Source: Carboxylicivirga sp964602515 (GTDB lineage Bacteria > Bacteroidota > Bacteroidia > Bacteroidales > Marinilabiliaceae). Taken from it: 64,000 bases of DNA. The DNA is taken from positions 310,001 to 374,000 of the forward strand of contig CAZRRJ010000003.1 of assembly GCA_964602515.1 (NCBI GenBank), read 5' to 3'. Of the stretch, positions 26,083 to 36,234 are shown in pieces. The number at the start of each line of letters is the position of its first letter. Within the stretch, counting starts at the first letter, position 1. The position numbers and the translations under genes were made by a program. The notes under the pieces were generated by a model. That model ran no database searches and was not told the DNA's origin. It was given only the letters and a program-made list of their open reading frames with translations.

Positions 26083-26844
26083 TTATTCTATATAGTTTAA
26101 CACTAAAATCAGGGTTGTTATCGAAGATAAGAATAGCCCGTAAGGAAATGAATCCATACCCCATCGCCTTCTTTTCAGCGGTTCGATATACACCACATCA
26201 TTTGATCTTAAATAATAATACGGTGAATTAAAAATACTTTCACTCGTTAAATCAATGCTGGTTTTTGTGGTTCTGTTATTCTCTTCTCTTATAACCGTTA
26301 CATTCTTTCTGTTTCCAAACTCCTGTATATCTCCGGCCATTCCTAATGCCTGAAATATATTGATGTGATCGCTTGAATAATAATAACGCCCCGGCCTGTT
26401 AATATAACCTATTACGGTTATGCTTTTATTAACAAAGTTAATTTTTACCGAGGGTTGATAAAGGTAATCCTCAAGTTGGCTCTCCATATAGTCAGATGCC
26501 TCTTCTATACTTTTTCCGGCAACTCTGATCTTTCCGATTACCGGTAAATTAACATTGCCATTTTCATCTACACGGTAAGATATTATTGAAAGGCCTTCCG
26601 GAGTAGTAGTGCTATAGCTACCACCTTGTCTTTGTTCCAAAAAATTAGATCCTTGCAAATCTGTACTTACTACTTCAATGTAAACCTCATCAAAGGCCTG
26701 AATAACCTGCCTGTTTTTAATTACATTGTATTCAGTATTCAGATATGCCCCCTCCACATCGTCTTGTAAGTAAACAATCTCTTTTTGTGGAACACACGAT
26801 GCCATCAATAATAAAGTTGTTAAACAGGAAAATAATTGACGCAT
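26083..26844 (-). CDS. Wza-like polysaccharide export lipoprotein
   Basis: The lipobox LLMASC puts the lipidated Cys at residue 17. The polysaccharide export domain follows (about 40-130, with VNLPVIGKIRVAGKSIEEA). An SLBB-type domain comes next (about 130-225, with VIGYINRPGRYYYSSD and IFQALGMAGDIQEFGNRKN). The C-terminus has a hydrophobic stretch (LFLSSITTLILVLNYIE), as in many Bacteroidota members. It should form the outer-membrane export channel. It is the first gene of the operon; its ATG follows about 360 bases without a gene. Confidence 0.92.
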   Translation of the reverse strand: MRQLFSCLTTLLLMASCVPQKEIVYLQDDVEGAYLNTEYNVIKNRQVIQAFDEVYIEVVSTDLQGSNFLEQRQGGSYSTTTPEGLSIISYRVDENGNVNLPVIGKIRVAGKSIEEASDYMESQLEDYLYQPSVKINFVNKSITVIGYINRPGRYYYSSDHINIFQALGMAGDIQEFGNRKNVTVIREENNRTTKTSIDLTSESIFNSPYYYLRSNDVVYIEPLKRRRWGMDSFPYGLFLSSITTLILVLNYIE

Positions 26845-27206
26845 ATTTAAAAGAGTTATTAAATTTAATATTCTCTAAATTAGAAACATTTATGACTTAT
26901 TACTTTATTATTTTATTAATGACATATAATACTTCACCAACCGTTAATTTAGTTAGATAAGCATTTTCTACTTATTTTAACAAGTGGTATTGTATTACGC
27001 TAAAGTCGAAATAATATTTTATAGTTCAGCTTACAATAAAACCCTGGTTGACAAGGTATTTTTTTTGAGAAACAGTAAATAATAAAGGTAGGTTGCTGTA
27101 TTTAATAGCCACTTATGTTGTGCAGGAGCTTACCTTCCCCTTTTTTCATCTCTGCATTCTCCCTTAACTCTAAGGTAATAAAATTTGGCATTATTGGAAT
27201 AATATA
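26845..27206. other. Leader and probable promoter region of the exopolysaccharide operon
   Basis: No gene was found. The stretch is very AT-rich. A TACCTTGT near 27050 (minus strand) resembles the TAnnTTTG -7 box but lacks a convincing TTTG partner, so I do not assign it. If it is used, the transcript leader would be about 200 nt. Confidence 0.4.
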
Positions 27207-27238
27207 AAAGCGGGAATAAACATTGCTATTCCCGCTTT
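27207..27238 (-). terminator. Intrinsic terminator of the T9SS-secreted protein gene
   Basis: AAAGCGGGAATA (27207-27218) pairs perfectly over 12 bases with TATTCCCGCTTT (27227-27238). On the minus strand a T-rich stretch follows. It lies 19 nt past the stop of the 27258 gene. Confidence 0.9.
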
Positions 27239-27257
27239 GCTATTTAATCACCTGATT

Positions 27258-30200
27258 CTAACGCTTTAGTATTAACTTCTGTACTCCTTCATTACCGGAA
27301 TTAGTTACATATTTAAGCAAATATATCCCGGCAGGTAAATCTCCAACTGCAATTGGTTTACTTAAACTATTTTGATGGTATGATCTGATAAGTTTACCTG
27401 ATGTATCGTATATATAAACCACCGACAAGCCACCAGCAACATTAACAAAAACATCTGCCGGATTAGGATATATTCTTATCTCATCACTTTCAGTATCTCC
27501 AATGCTTGTAATCACTGTAAACTGAACATCAAATGTAGCATCATCTGCCAGGCCTTGTATTAAGTAGGTGTAGGTACCATCAGCATTATCAACAACAGAT
27601 GACATTACATCAGCACCTCCCAGAGTTGCCGAAGCAATTTCATATCCCTTATCTGGTGTAATTGTAATATTAACTGATGTGCCGTCATCAACATCCATAC
27701 TACCGAATGGTGATACCACTCCACCACTTGAATGATTTAGTGTTACAACATAGTACCTTAGGTAATTTATACTTAATAAAGCATCAGCTGTTACATCAGC
27801 AACTGTATATGAATAACTGCCACCTCCTATATCTTCTAATTGAGCTGTAATGTCTACTCCATCTAACGTAACAGTACTAACCCTGTACCCCTGTTCCGGC
27901 ATTAGTGTTACCATCAGGCTTTCATTTTCATACACTTCATTAACTCCTGCAAGATCAGCAGCTCCTCCCATACCACTTTCAACTGTTACATTATAAAATG
28001 GCATAAATTCAATTGTAAGTTCTGTGTCTTCTGTTACTCCCACAATTTGAAATTCGAAAGTACCATCTCCATTGTCTGTTAGTTGAGAGGAAACATCTAC
28101 ACCTCCTAATAAAATTGAACTTATTTTATACCCCTGATCTGGTGTAACCGAAACCAATAGTTCATCATTTTCGTAAACCTCATTGCTTTGGGGAACACCA
28201 ACTATTCCACCAGCACCGGCATTAACTGTAACATTATGGTATGGCGAAAATTCAACTGCAAAATCAATATCTTCTGTTACTCCTGCAATTTGATAAGAAT
28301 ACGTTCCATTGCCATTATCTGTTATATTACCAATTACTTCAAGCAAACCCTGCAATAGAGATCTTAGCTTATAGCCTTGTCCTGGTGTAAAAACAGCATC
28401 CATAGTATTACCTTCTAAAATAGTAACCTGTCCTGTATGAGATGAAGTACCCCCCAGAGAAACCATAAAAGTTATTGTATGCTTTAAAGCAAAATCTACT
28501 TCTATTGTATGATCTGCTGATACATTATTAATAATATAACTAAAGGTTCCATCCTGGTTATCAATCAAGTTACTTTCCTGCTCAACATCATCAACTAATA
28601 CACTTCTTATACCATAACCTACAGATGGATCAAAACGAACTTCAAAATTATCGCCTTCATAAACCTGCTGTGTACTTGCCGGAGTAACATCTCCACCTAC
28701 ATCTCCAGTTATATTAATTGAATGTTGGGTTAATATATGAAACTGAACTTCAATATTCACATCTGCCTGTATATCATTAATTGTATACGATAATACACCT
28801 GCATTATCAACTAAATCATTTAACCTGTCTGCACCACCAACGGTAAAAACCCTTACAAAATGATTGGCATCCGGTGTTAACTCAATTGTTGTATCACCAC
28901 CTTTGGGCAAGGCAATTGGTGAGGCTGCTGAAATAGTTCCATTTCCTGAGCTGGTAATATCAACTTCGTAATATTGGATTTCATATGCCCCAATATCAAT
29001 TCGATCCTTCACAATGCGTGGATTATTTGCTAAGTCATAATCACCAAGATTAAGACCGGACAAATCAGCAAGACCTCCATTCCTTAAAATACTATTTAAA
29101 CCTATTTGCCAGTCTGCATCCCTGTTTGCATCCAGTTCACCAGGTGTTTCTCCTCTTCCTGCAATGCCAGATGGAGCAATAAAACCCGGTCCGTCAGCTT
29201 CGGTATTTACAAGATTCAAAGCTAACATATCCACACCAGTATTCAGGTCTGTGAGTCCACCAACAGCACAATTAGTATAAACGCCACCACCTGAAAATCG
29301 TATTTCATTTGTAGGGCTTGTTATGCAATTATTACCCCAAACTACCAAGTTTGTAAAGTTAGCTCCTGTTATTGCATATATTCCACCACCACTATCATTA
29401 GATTTGTTTCGAACTACAGTACAATTAAGCCATGTACCTGAGGCGTCAGCAAAAATACCACCACCATCAACCCAAGCAGTATTGTTGGCCATTAAACAAC
29501 TTTGATAAACACCACCACTTGTTGGTACGCCATCTACAATATCTTGGTAAGTGTAAACAGCCCCTCCTTTGGAATTACAAACATTATTTACAAAACGGCA
29601 TTGTACTATAGAACCTGAGGTAGACCCAATACCACCACCAGAACCATCACTTACGTTATTGTAGAAATAGCAATTATTTATTACACCATTACCCAGATGC
29701 ATGTATATACCGCCTCCTATTGCTGATTGATTGGTTGAATAATGTTTTGCCAGGTTCTCTGTAATAAAGCAATAATTAAACACACCACCCCCATAGGCAT
29801 AAATCCCTGCTCCTCTATAGGCCTCATTTCCAATAACTGTAACATTATTATATGTACCACCATGCCGTGTCTGAATACCTCCTCCCCTGCTATTACGACT
29901 TTCTCCGTTGGCATTACCACCCGTAACAATAACATCTGACAGGCTGGCAGATAAAGCGGTATTATCACTGGCATACACAACATGGTATGCATTATTTGCC
30001 ATAATGCCATCTGCTCCCAAATCTCCGCTTAAAACAGTAGCATTAGCTTCTCCATAAGCAAAATTTGTTCTGGCAGACAACTCAGATTCACCATTAAAAC
30101 CACCATAGATTGCAACACCATCACGCATCATAAAACTCACACAACGCGCCTCTACTGCTGTAGCATCATAATAGGGACTATTTACATCTGTAGTATAATA

Positions 30201-30443
30201 CGATTCTGTAGGATAATAGGTTCCTCTTTCAATCCATACCTCTCCTCCATTAGTAGTTAAGGCATTAATAGCTGCCTGTAAATCTGAAGTTGCAGTACCC
30301 CAGCTACTGTGATCAGCAATAGATGTAAAAGGGTTTTCTGTTGTACCAACATATATACGATCCTGACCAATTATAATACTTCCTGTGAATACGATTAACA
30401 TGAAAGTAAAATACACGCTTTTTAAGAGGGTAAATTTTCTCAT
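27258..30443 (-). CDS. T9SS-secreted beta-helix protein with six tandem repeats
   Basis: I chose the ATG at 30441-30443 (MRKFTLLKSVYFTF), giving a signal peptide ending IIGQ and 1061 residues. Residues about 30-490 form a right-handed beta-helix with many GGGI/GGGV turns, ending in the DIGAYE motif of choice-of-anchor Q proteins. Six repeats of about 80 residues follow (about 490-975), each with a VTP/TPDQGY segment and a DNGDGT(Y/F)xYxIxxV segment, like bacterial InlB/Flg_new-type repeats. The last 75 residues are a T9SS type A sorting domain (IRIYPNPADVFVNV ... GIYLLKYVTNSG ... KLILKR). It should be exported and attached to the cell surface or matrix. It lies beside the exopolysaccharide operon. 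Confidence 0.9.
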   Translation of the reverse strand: MRKFTLLKSVYFTFMLIVFTGSIIIGQDRIYVGTTENPFTSIADHSSWGTATSDLQAAINALTTNGGEVWIERGTYYPTESYYTTDVNSPYYDATAVEARCVSFMMRDGVAIYGGFNGESELSARTNFAYGEANATVLSGDLGADGIMANNAYHVVYASDNTALSASLSDVIVTGGNANGESRNSRGGGIQTRHGGTYNNVTVIGNEAYRGAGIYAYGGGVFNYCFITENLAKHYSTNQSAIGGGIYMHLGNGVINNCYFYNNVSDGSGGGIGSTSGSIVQCRFVNNVCNSKGGAVYTYQDIVDGVPTSGGVYQSCLMANNTAWVDGGGIFADASGTWLNCTVVRNKSNDSGGGIYAITGANFTNLVVWGNNCITSPTNEIRFSGGGVYTNCAVGGLTDLNTGVDMLALNLVNTEADGPGFIAPSGIAGRGETPGELDANRDADWQIGLNSILRNGGLADLSGLNLGDYDLANNPRIVKDRIDIGAYEIQYYEVDITSSGNGTISAASPIALPKGGDTTIELTPDANHFVRVFTVGGADRLNDLVDNAGVLSYTINDIQADVNIEVQFHILTQHSINITGDVGGDVTPASTQQVYEGDNFEVRFDPSVGYGIRSVLVDDVEQESNLIDNQDGTFSYIINNVSADHTIEVDFALKHTITFMVSLGGTSSHTGQVTILEGNTMDAVFTPGQGYKLRSLLQGLLEVIGNITDNGNGTYSYQIAGVTEDIDFAVEFSPYHNVTVNAGAGGIVGVPQSNEVYENDELLVSVTPDQGYKISSILLGGVDVSSQLTDNGDGTFEFQIVGVTEDTELTIEFMPFYNVTVESGMGGAADLAGVNEVYENESLMVTLMPEQGYRVSTVTLDGVDITAQLEDIGGGSYSYTVADVTADALLSINYLRYYVVTLNHSSGGVVSPFGSMDVDDGTSVNITITPDKGYEIASATLGGADVMSSVVDNADGTYTYLIQGLADDATFDVQFTVITSIGDTESDEIRIYPNPADVFVNVAGGLSVVYIYDTSGKLIRSYHQNSLSKPIAVGDLPAGIYLLKYVTNSGNEGVQKLILKR

Positions 30444-30570
30444 AGTATATAGTTCTTGATTATTGTAAGTAAACAAGTTATGAGAAAAGAATTTCTAATG
30501 CGAGAACTTTACATGAATAGCAAATATTAATTGGTTAAGTGGTATATTACAAGTGACAAATGAAATTTAA

Positions 30571-30586
30571 CCCGGAAACTACCGGG
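30571..30586 (-). terminator. Hairpin after the peptide deformylase gene
   Basis: CCCGG (30571-30575) pairs with CCGGG (30582-30586) around a six-base loop. The minus-strand transcript continues TTAAATTTC. It lies a few bases past the def stop, so it probably ends the ruvX-def transcript. Confidence 0.65.
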
Positions 30587-30590
30587 CTCA

Positions 30591-31148
30591 TTATACAACT
30601 GGTGCAATTGTTTTATAGCTTAAGTTGTTTCTACCATTAGCAATTGCAGACAGCTTTGATTTTAGCAGTAACTTTTTTATGGGGTTAAGGTAGTCTATAA
30701 ATAGTTTCCCTTCAATATGATCATACTCATGCTGTATAATTCGTGCTGCAAATCCTTCATACACTTCCGTATGATGAGTAAAATTTTCATCGTAATAATA
30801 AATGCGAATCCTGTTGGGACGTGTTACCTTTTCATGAATTCCAGGTAAGCTAAGACAACCTTCATTCAGCCGGCACTTTTTACCATCCAGCACTTCAAGC
30901 TGTGCATTGATAAATACTTTTTTAAACCCCTTTAACTCCGGATATTCATCTTTAAATACATCTGCATCAATAACAAATAAGCGAAGTGCCATACCAATTT
31001 GAGGAGCTGCTAAGCCAATTCCGTCACAACGGTACATCGTTGACCACATATCTTTAATCAACTGTGCTAAATTCTCATCCCCGGTCTTTAATTTCATGGT
31101 TTCCTCGCGTAATACCGGGTGACCATAAACGGCTACAGGTCGTATCAT
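30591..31148 (-). CDS. def: Peptide deformylase
   Basis: Starting at ATG 31146-31148 (MIRPVAVYGHPVLR) gives 185 residues, the usual length; 15 further codons are open upstream but overlap ruvX. All three deformylase motifs are present: GIGLAAPQ (43-50), EGCLSLPG (96-103) and QHEYDHIEG (139-147). The metal ligands are C98, H140 and H144 and the catalytic Glu is E141. The enzyme removes the N-formyl group from nascent proteins. The ATG lies one base past the ruvX stop, so they form an operon. Confidence 0.96.
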   Translation of the reverse strand: MIRPVAVYGHPVLREETMKLKTGDENLAQLIKDMWSTMYRCDGIGLAAPQIGMALRLFVIDADVFKDEYPELKGFKKVFINAQLEVLDGKKCRLNEGCLSLPGIHEKVTRPNRIRIYYYDENFTHHTEVYEGFAARIIQHEYDHIEGKLFIDYLNPIKKLLLKSKLSAIANGRNNLSYKTIAPVV

Positions 31149-31149
31149 T

Positions 31150-31563
31150 TTACGGTTTTTGCTCCATGTAGGTTTGTAAAATAATAGTAGCACTCACTTT
31201 ATCTACCAGGGCTTTATTTCGTCTGGCTTTCTTTTTTAATCCACCATCTATCATTGCCCGAAAGGCTATCTTAGATGTGAAACGTTCATCAACCCACACA
31301 ATCGGCAAATCAGGAAAGTTCTTTTTTAAACGATTAACAAACGGTTTGATATATTTCATTGACTCAGATTCTTCACCACTGTTCTGAGTAGGGTAACCTA
31401 CCACTATTCGCTCAACATCTTCTTCCTGCATATACTTAACCAAAAAATCAAATAACTCATGCGATGGCACTGTTGTAAGGCCATTGGCTATTAATTGTAA
31501 AGGGTCGGTTACAGCCAAGCCACTTTTCTTTCTTCCGTAATCTATTGATAAAATGCGTCCCAC
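31150..31563 (-). CDS. ruvX: Putative pre-16S rRNA nuclease / RuvX (YqgF)
   Basis: The 137-residue protein is a complete YqgF RNase H-like fold: MGRILSIDYGRKKSGLAV with the first acidic residue at D8, IVVGYPTQN in place of the usual GLP loop, VWVDERFTS with the second acidic residues, and DKVSATIILQTYM with the last Asp. It is thought to process 16S rRNA ends and/or Holliday junctions. It is co-transcribed with def immediately downstream. Confidence 0.93.
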   Translation of the reverse strand: MGRILSIDYGRKKSGLAVTDPLQLIANGLTTVPSHELFDFLVKYMQEEDVERIVVGYPTQNSGEESESMKYIKPFVNRLKKNFPDLPIVWVDERFTSKIAFRAMIDGGLKKKARRNKALVDKVSATIILQTYMEQKP

Positions 31564-31626
31564 TAGTCCTATTTTCTACAAAGGTATCATTAAGTTTTAT
31601 AAAACAATTTCTGACATAAAATTAAG

Positions 31627-31654
31627 AAAGGCTGTCCTTAACAGAACAGCCTTT
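31627..31654 (-). terminator. Intrinsic terminator of ppdK
   Basis: AAAGGCTGT (31627-31635) pairs with ACAGCCTTT (31646-31654). It lies 24 nt past the ppdK stop in the sense direction. Confidence 0.85.
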
Positions 31655-31677
31655 ACGTATATAGAGTTTAACTCTTT

Positions 31678-34398
31678 TTAGTTTTGCTTTAAGTTAGCCT
31701 GTGCAGCAGCTAAGCGTGCAATAGGCACACGGAAAGGAGAACATGAAACGTAATCCATACCAACACTATTACAGAACTCAACAGAAGAAGGCTCACCACC
31801 ATGCTCACCACAGATACCTAATTTGATATCATTACGCGCTGATTTACCTTTTTCACACCCCATACGAACCAATTGTCCGATACCATCCTGATCAAGTACC
31901 TGGAACGGATCGTGCTTAAGGATACCTTTCTCAATGTAGACCGGTAAGAATTTACCAGCATCATCACGTGAGTAACCAAAGCCCATTTGCGTAAGGTCAT
32001 TTGTACCGAATGAGAAGAATTCAGCAACTTCAGCAATTTCATCAGCAGTAACAGCCGCACGAGGAATCTCGATCATTGTACCTACCATGTAATCAACTTT
32101 TGTACCTTTTTCCTCAAATACTTTCTCGGCAATCGCGCGAATTAATTCTTCCTGCATCTTAAGCTCTTTTACAGTACCAATTAATGGAACCATAATTTCT
32201 GGCTTAGGATCAAATCCTTCATTCTTAAGGTCACAAGCTGCTTCAATAATAGCACGAGCCTGCATCTCTGTAATCTCAGGATAAGTATTTCCTAAACGAC
32301 AACCACGGTGACCTAACATTGGGTTGAACTCGTGTAAAGAATCAACTTTTGCTTTTACCACTTCAACAGCAACACCTAATTTCTCTGCCATCTCTTTTTG
32401 AGACTCTGCATCATTAGGCGTAAATTCGTGCAATGGTGGATCCAGCAAACGAATAGTAACACCAAATCCGTCCATAGCTTTAAGGATACCATGGAAATCT
32501 TCACGCTGAATAGGTAATAACTTAGCTAATGCTTCTTTACGCCCTTCAACGTCATCGGCCAATATCATTTCACGAATAGCCCAGATACGATCTCCTTCGA
32601 AGAACATATGCTCTGTACGGCAAAGACCAATACCCTTAGCTCCGAATTCACGAGCCGTTTTAGCATCAGCAGGAGTATCAGCATTAGTACGAACATACAT
32701 ACGTGTATTCTTCTCTGCCAAATCCATCATCTTACCAAAGTCTCCATCTAATGATGGGGTAATAGTTGCTACTTTACCTTCATAAACAATACCTGTTGTA
32801 CCATTTAATGAAATATATTCTCCTTCTTTATATTCAACTCCATTGATTGTCATTGATTTACCAGAAACTAAAACACCTGCAGCAGATGAAATACAACATT
32901 TACCCATACCACGGGCAACTACAGCCGCATGAGATGTCATACCTCCACGCTCAGTAAGAATACCTTCGGCAGCATACATACCTTTTAAATCTTCAGGTGA
33001 AGTCTCACGACGAACCAAAATTACTTTTTTACCTTCGGCAGCCCACTTTTCAGCAGCTTCGGCAGAAAATACTATTTGACCTGTTGCAGCACCCGGAGAT
33101 GCAGGAAGACCTTTTGAAAGTTCTTTTGCAGCAGCAATAGCAGCCGTATCAAATACAGGGTGAAGTAATTCATCCAATTTGTTTGGCTCCTGACGAAGAA
33201 TAGCTGTTTCTTCATCAATCATACCTTCTGCTAACATGTCTACAGCCATTTTTACCATAGCAGCTCCTGTACGCTTACCTGAACGTGTTTGTAACATCCA
33301 AAGTTTACCATCCTGAATGGTGAACTCCATATCCTGCATATCACTATAATGATCTTCCAGCTTCTGCTGAACAGCATTTAACTCGGCAAATAATTCTGGC
33401 ATTGCCTCTTCCATTGAAAGGAAGCTAGCTTTACGATCTTCTTCCGAAGTACCGTTACGCTCAGCCCAACGCTGAGAACCAATTTTTGTAATTTCAAGAG
33501 GTGTACGAACACCTGCTACAACATCTTCACCCTGAGCATTAATTAAGTACTCACCATTGAAAAGGTTTTCACCGGTAGCCGCATCACGAGAGAAACAAAC
33601 TCCAGTAGCTGAAGTTTCACCCATGTTACCATATACCATGGCCTGAACATTTACAGCTGTACCCCACTCTCCAGGAATATTTTCCATACGACGGTAAAGG
33701 ATAGCACGCTCAGTATTCCATGAGTCAAATACAGCACATATAGCACCCCAAAGCTGATCCCATGGATTAGTTGGAAAATCAACACCTGCGTGCTTTCTTA
33801 CCACTCCCTTGTAACCCTCTACTAGCGCTTTAAGATCTTCAACAGTTAATTCTGTATCTACTTTGTATCCTTTAGCTTCTTTGAGCTCATCCAAAACAAC
33901 TTCAAATGGGTTGTGCTGACCTTCTTCAGCTTCAACGCCCATTACAACATCACCATACATATGGATGAAACGACGGTATGAGTCGTAGGCAAATTTCTCG
34001 TTACCTGATTTTTCAGCGATAATTTTCACTGCATCATCATTCATACCAAGGTTAAGCACAGTATTCATCATACCAGGCATAGACGCACGAGCACCAGAAC
34101 GTACTGATAGTAATAATGGGAAAGCCTCACCTGTTGAGCCAAATTTAGCATTCATTACTTTTTCAGTCGCTGCAACACCAGCTTCTACTTCAGCTCTCAT
34201 TAATTCAACAACAGCTTCTTTACCTTTAAGATTGTACTCCGTACAAACTTCAGTTGTAATAGTAAAACCGGCAGGTACTGGAACACCAATAAGGTTCATC
34301 TCAGCAAGGTTTGCACCTTTACCTCCGAGCAGATTTTTCATATCAGCTTTACCTTCAGCCTGTCCGTTACCAAAGGTATAAACACGTTTATTGCTCAT
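31678..34398 (-). CDS. ppdK: Pyruvate, phosphate dikinase
   Basis: The 906-residue protein is full length. The N-terminal nucleotide-binding part shows NLLGGKGANLAEM (22-34) and SVRSGARASMPGMM (98-111). The swivelling phosphohistidine domain has GGMTSHAAVVARGMG with H490. The C-terminal PEP/pyruvate TIM barrel ends with GICGEHGGEPSS. The enzyme interconverts pyruvate + ATP + Pi and PEP + AMP + PPi, linking glycolysis to PPi metabolism in anaerobes. It stands alone with its own terminator and a 570-base upstream region. PFOR, encoded nearby, uses the same pyruvate pool. Confidence 0.98.
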   Translation of the reverse strand: MSNKRVYTFGNGQAEGKADMKNLLGGKGANLAEMNLIGVPVPAGFTITTEVCTEYNLKGKEAVVELMRAEVEAGVAATEKVMNAKFGSTGEAFPLLLSVRSGARASMPGMMNTVLNLGMNDDAVKIIAEKSGNEKFAYDSYRRFIHMYGDVVMGVEAEEGQHNPFEVVLDELKEAKGYKVDTELTVEDLKALVEGYKGVVRKHAGVDFPTNPWDQLWGAICAVFDSWNTERAILYRRMENIPGEWGTAVNVQAMVYGNMGETSATGVCFSRDAATGENLFNGEYLINAQGEDVVAGVRTPLEITKIGSQRWAERNGTSEEDRKASFLSMEEAMPELFAELNAVQQKLEDHYSDMQDMEFTIQDGKLWMLQTRSGKRTGAAMVKMAVDMLAEGMIDEETAILRQEPNKLDELLHPVFDTAAIAAAKELSKGLPASPGAATGQIVFSAEAAEKWAAEGKKVILVRRETSPEDLKGMYAAEGILTERGGMTSHAAVVARGMGKCCISSAAGVLVSGKSMTINGVEYKEGEYISLNGTTGIVYEGKVATITPSLDGDFGKMMDLAEKNTRMYVRTNADTPADAKTAREFGAKGIGLCRTEHMFFEGDRIWAIREMILADDVEGRKEALAKLLPIQREDFHGILKAMDGFGVTIRLLDPPLHEFTPNDAESQKEMAEKLGVAVEVVKAKVDSLHEFNPMLGHRGCRLGNTYPEITEMQARAIIEAACDLKNEGFDPKPEIMVPLIGTVKELKMQEELIRAIAEKVFEEKGTKVDYMVGTMIEIPRAAVTADEIAEVAEFFSFGTNDLTQMGFGYSRDDAGKFLPVYIEKGILKHDPFQVLDQDGIGQLVRMGCEKGKSARNDIKLGICGEHGGEPSSVEFCNSVGMDYVSCSPFRVPIARLAAAQANLKQN

Positions 34399-34971
34399 AC
34401 TTAGATTGTTAAAAAAATTATTATAAAATAGTAGTTATCAGTGAATTCAAAAAAATTATGGTATTTATTAAAAAACATACAAATAAACAAAAAATTTGGG
34501 AAAGTCACCAGTTTTAACAGACCTGAAAACATTAATAATTAATGTTAATCAAAGGTTGAAAAATCATTAATACCCAAATACGTAACAGACTGAAATTCTT
34601 ACATAATTCAGTCTTAAATACCCCCTGTGGTGATTAAATTATAAGCCTATTATCCTGTAAGGGTAACTTATATCATTTATCCATTCAAAAATTGCCCCTA
34701 AAGGTCGCAGACCAACCATTCTTCGCACACAATATAATCCTGGATTGAACCCACCTTATTTTAAGGTTGAACCCTGATTAAATTACAAATTATGCTCTTT
34801 AATAACGCATTTAAATAATACCAATTCTATTTTGACATAAGCCTTAAATTGCTTTGAATATTTTATAGTTTAGGTAAGGCAAAAAAACAGATACACAGCC
34901 TGCTGAGCTACAACAATGTTTTTAAAAATAGCATAAGCTAAAAAGAACGAATATAAATACTTCTAAACTAA
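34399..34971. other. Long upstream region of ppdK without a gene
   Basis: No open frame looks coding. ACCTTA and TAAGGT near 34760-34775 form a weak stem within a GGATTGAACCC/GGTTGAACCC repeat that looks superficially like a tRNA arm but has no cloverleaf. I see no confident promoter. Confidence 0.5.
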
Positions 34972-35000
34972 AAAAGTGCTGACTTTTAGTCAACACTTTT
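34972..35000 (-). terminator. Intrinsic terminator of the DHOD-like gene
   Basis: AAAAGTGCTGAC (34972-34983) pairs with GTCAACACTTTT (34989-35000) with one mismatch. It lies 31 nt past the stop of the 35032 gene. Confidence 0.85.
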
Positions 35001-35031
35001 AAAACAATTTTAATCTCTCCTTACCCTAATT

Positions 35032-36042
35032 CTAATTCACAGGATACTTTTTAGTATATTCCTTAGCTTTCATTAAATAATCAACATATTGAGCCCGCTT
35101 GTATGCATGTGGGTCCGTGCTGTTCTTTTTAGATAATTTACCCTTAAAATCAGCAATACTATCATAACCTTTATCTTTTATCCAGGCACTAAGTTCATCC
35201 AGCATACGGGTAACCTGGATAACCCCGTTCTTATAAACCGTACTAACTACCTGTACAACATCAGCACCAGCCAACAGCATAGTAATAACATCTTCTCCGT
35301 CAACAATACCCGTATTACTGCAAATGTTACCATTAATATTGCCAGATAACAGACCTGCAAAACGCAATGCTAAACGATTATCTCCTTTATGACTTAGGTT
35401 ATAAGGTATCCGCATCTTCTCTTGCTTAATATCAATATCGGGCTGAAATAGGCGATTAAATAACACAAACCCATCGGCTCCATTCTTATCCAAACGATAA
35501 ACGATATTCATCATATTGGTATAAAATGGACTTAACTTTACACTCACTGGTATTTTAACTGCTGCTTTTATTTTACTTAAAATTTCTATCCGGGCATCTT
35601 CAATCTGGGCAGGCAATCTCTCAACATCTGAAATAGTTGAGTAAAAATTTAACTCTAATCCATCAACACCGGTCTTTTCAAGGTATTCGGCATACTCAAC
35701 CCAACTAACATCATAAGTACAATTTAAACTGGCGATAACCGGTATTGAAACCGTTTCTTTTAATTTTTTTAGTGCTAACAAATGAGCTTTTGGCCCTGAA
35801 TGCTCAATATTTGGAAACAATGAAATCATTTCAGCATGGCGCTCATCATATTCATGCAGCTCATCTTCTAATTCAGCTGCTTCCAAGTGAAGCTGTTCTT
35901 CAAAGAGCGATTTGTAAACAAGAGCAGCCGCACCCGCTGCTTCTAACTTTTTGGCCATTTTTAAATCTAATACCAGGTTGCTGGCTCCGATAATAATGGG
36001 GTTCTTTAATTCAATCCCCATGTAGGTGGTTTTTAAATCCAT
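35032..36042 (-). CDS. Dihydroorotate dehydrogenase-like flavoprotein
   Basis: The 336-residue protein has the class 1 PyrD barrel: MDLKTTYMGIELKNPIIIGA at the start, then KKLEAAGAAALVYKSLFEEQ, IPVIASLNC, GVDGLELNFYS, KIPVSVKLSPF, a GADGFVLFNRL segment and LAGADVVQVVSTVYKNG. True PyrD enzymes have a characteristic catalytic Cys/Ser loop and a companion pyrimidine operon; here no other pyr gene is near. In Bacteroidota this paralogue is commonly found beside PFOR, as here, so its substrate may not be dihydroorotate. FMN binding is expected from the barrel end. Confidence 0.85.
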   Translation of the reverse strand: MDLKTTYMGIELKNPIIIGASNLVLDLKMAKKLEAAGAAALVYKSLFEEQLHLEAAELEDELHEYDERHAEMISLFPNIEHSGPKAHLLALKKLKETVSIPVIASLNCTYDVSWVEYAEYLEKTGVDGLELNFYSTISDVERLPAQIEDARIEILSKIKAAVKIPVSVKLSPFYTNMMNIVYRLDKNGADGFVLFNRLFQPDIDIKQEKMRIPYNLSHKGDNRLALRFAGLLSGNINGNICSNTGIVDGEDVITMLLAGADVVQVVSTVYKNGVIQVTRMLDELSAWIKDKGYDSIADFKGKLSKKNSTDPHAYKRAQYVDYLMKAKEYTKKYPVN

Positions 36043-36186
36043 AATAATTGGTGATATTAAAGGGGGTTCTTAATTTCTCTAATTTACTAACAACTACAAT
36101 AATAAAATGTTTTTTTTAAGCTGTTAAGAATAAGGCTTATCCAAGTTCGTTAAATTACCTTATTAATTCAACTCTTTAGCACAAAA

Positions 36187-36214
36187 AAAAGCCGCTCCAC
36201 AGGGAACGGCTTTT
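36187..36214 (-). terminator. Intrinsic terminator of the PFOR gene
   Basis: AAAAGCCG (36187-36194) pairs with CGGCTTTT (36207-36214), and the neighbouring TCC/GGA extends the stem. It lies 20 nt past the stop of nifJ. Confidence 0.9.
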
Positions 36215-36234
36215 AATCATAATTAAGAAATAAT

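Noticed and set aside
34736..34784. tRNA-like GGTTGAACCC repeats
   Set aside because: Only T-arm-like words; no acceptor stem, anticodon arm or cloverleaf spacing.
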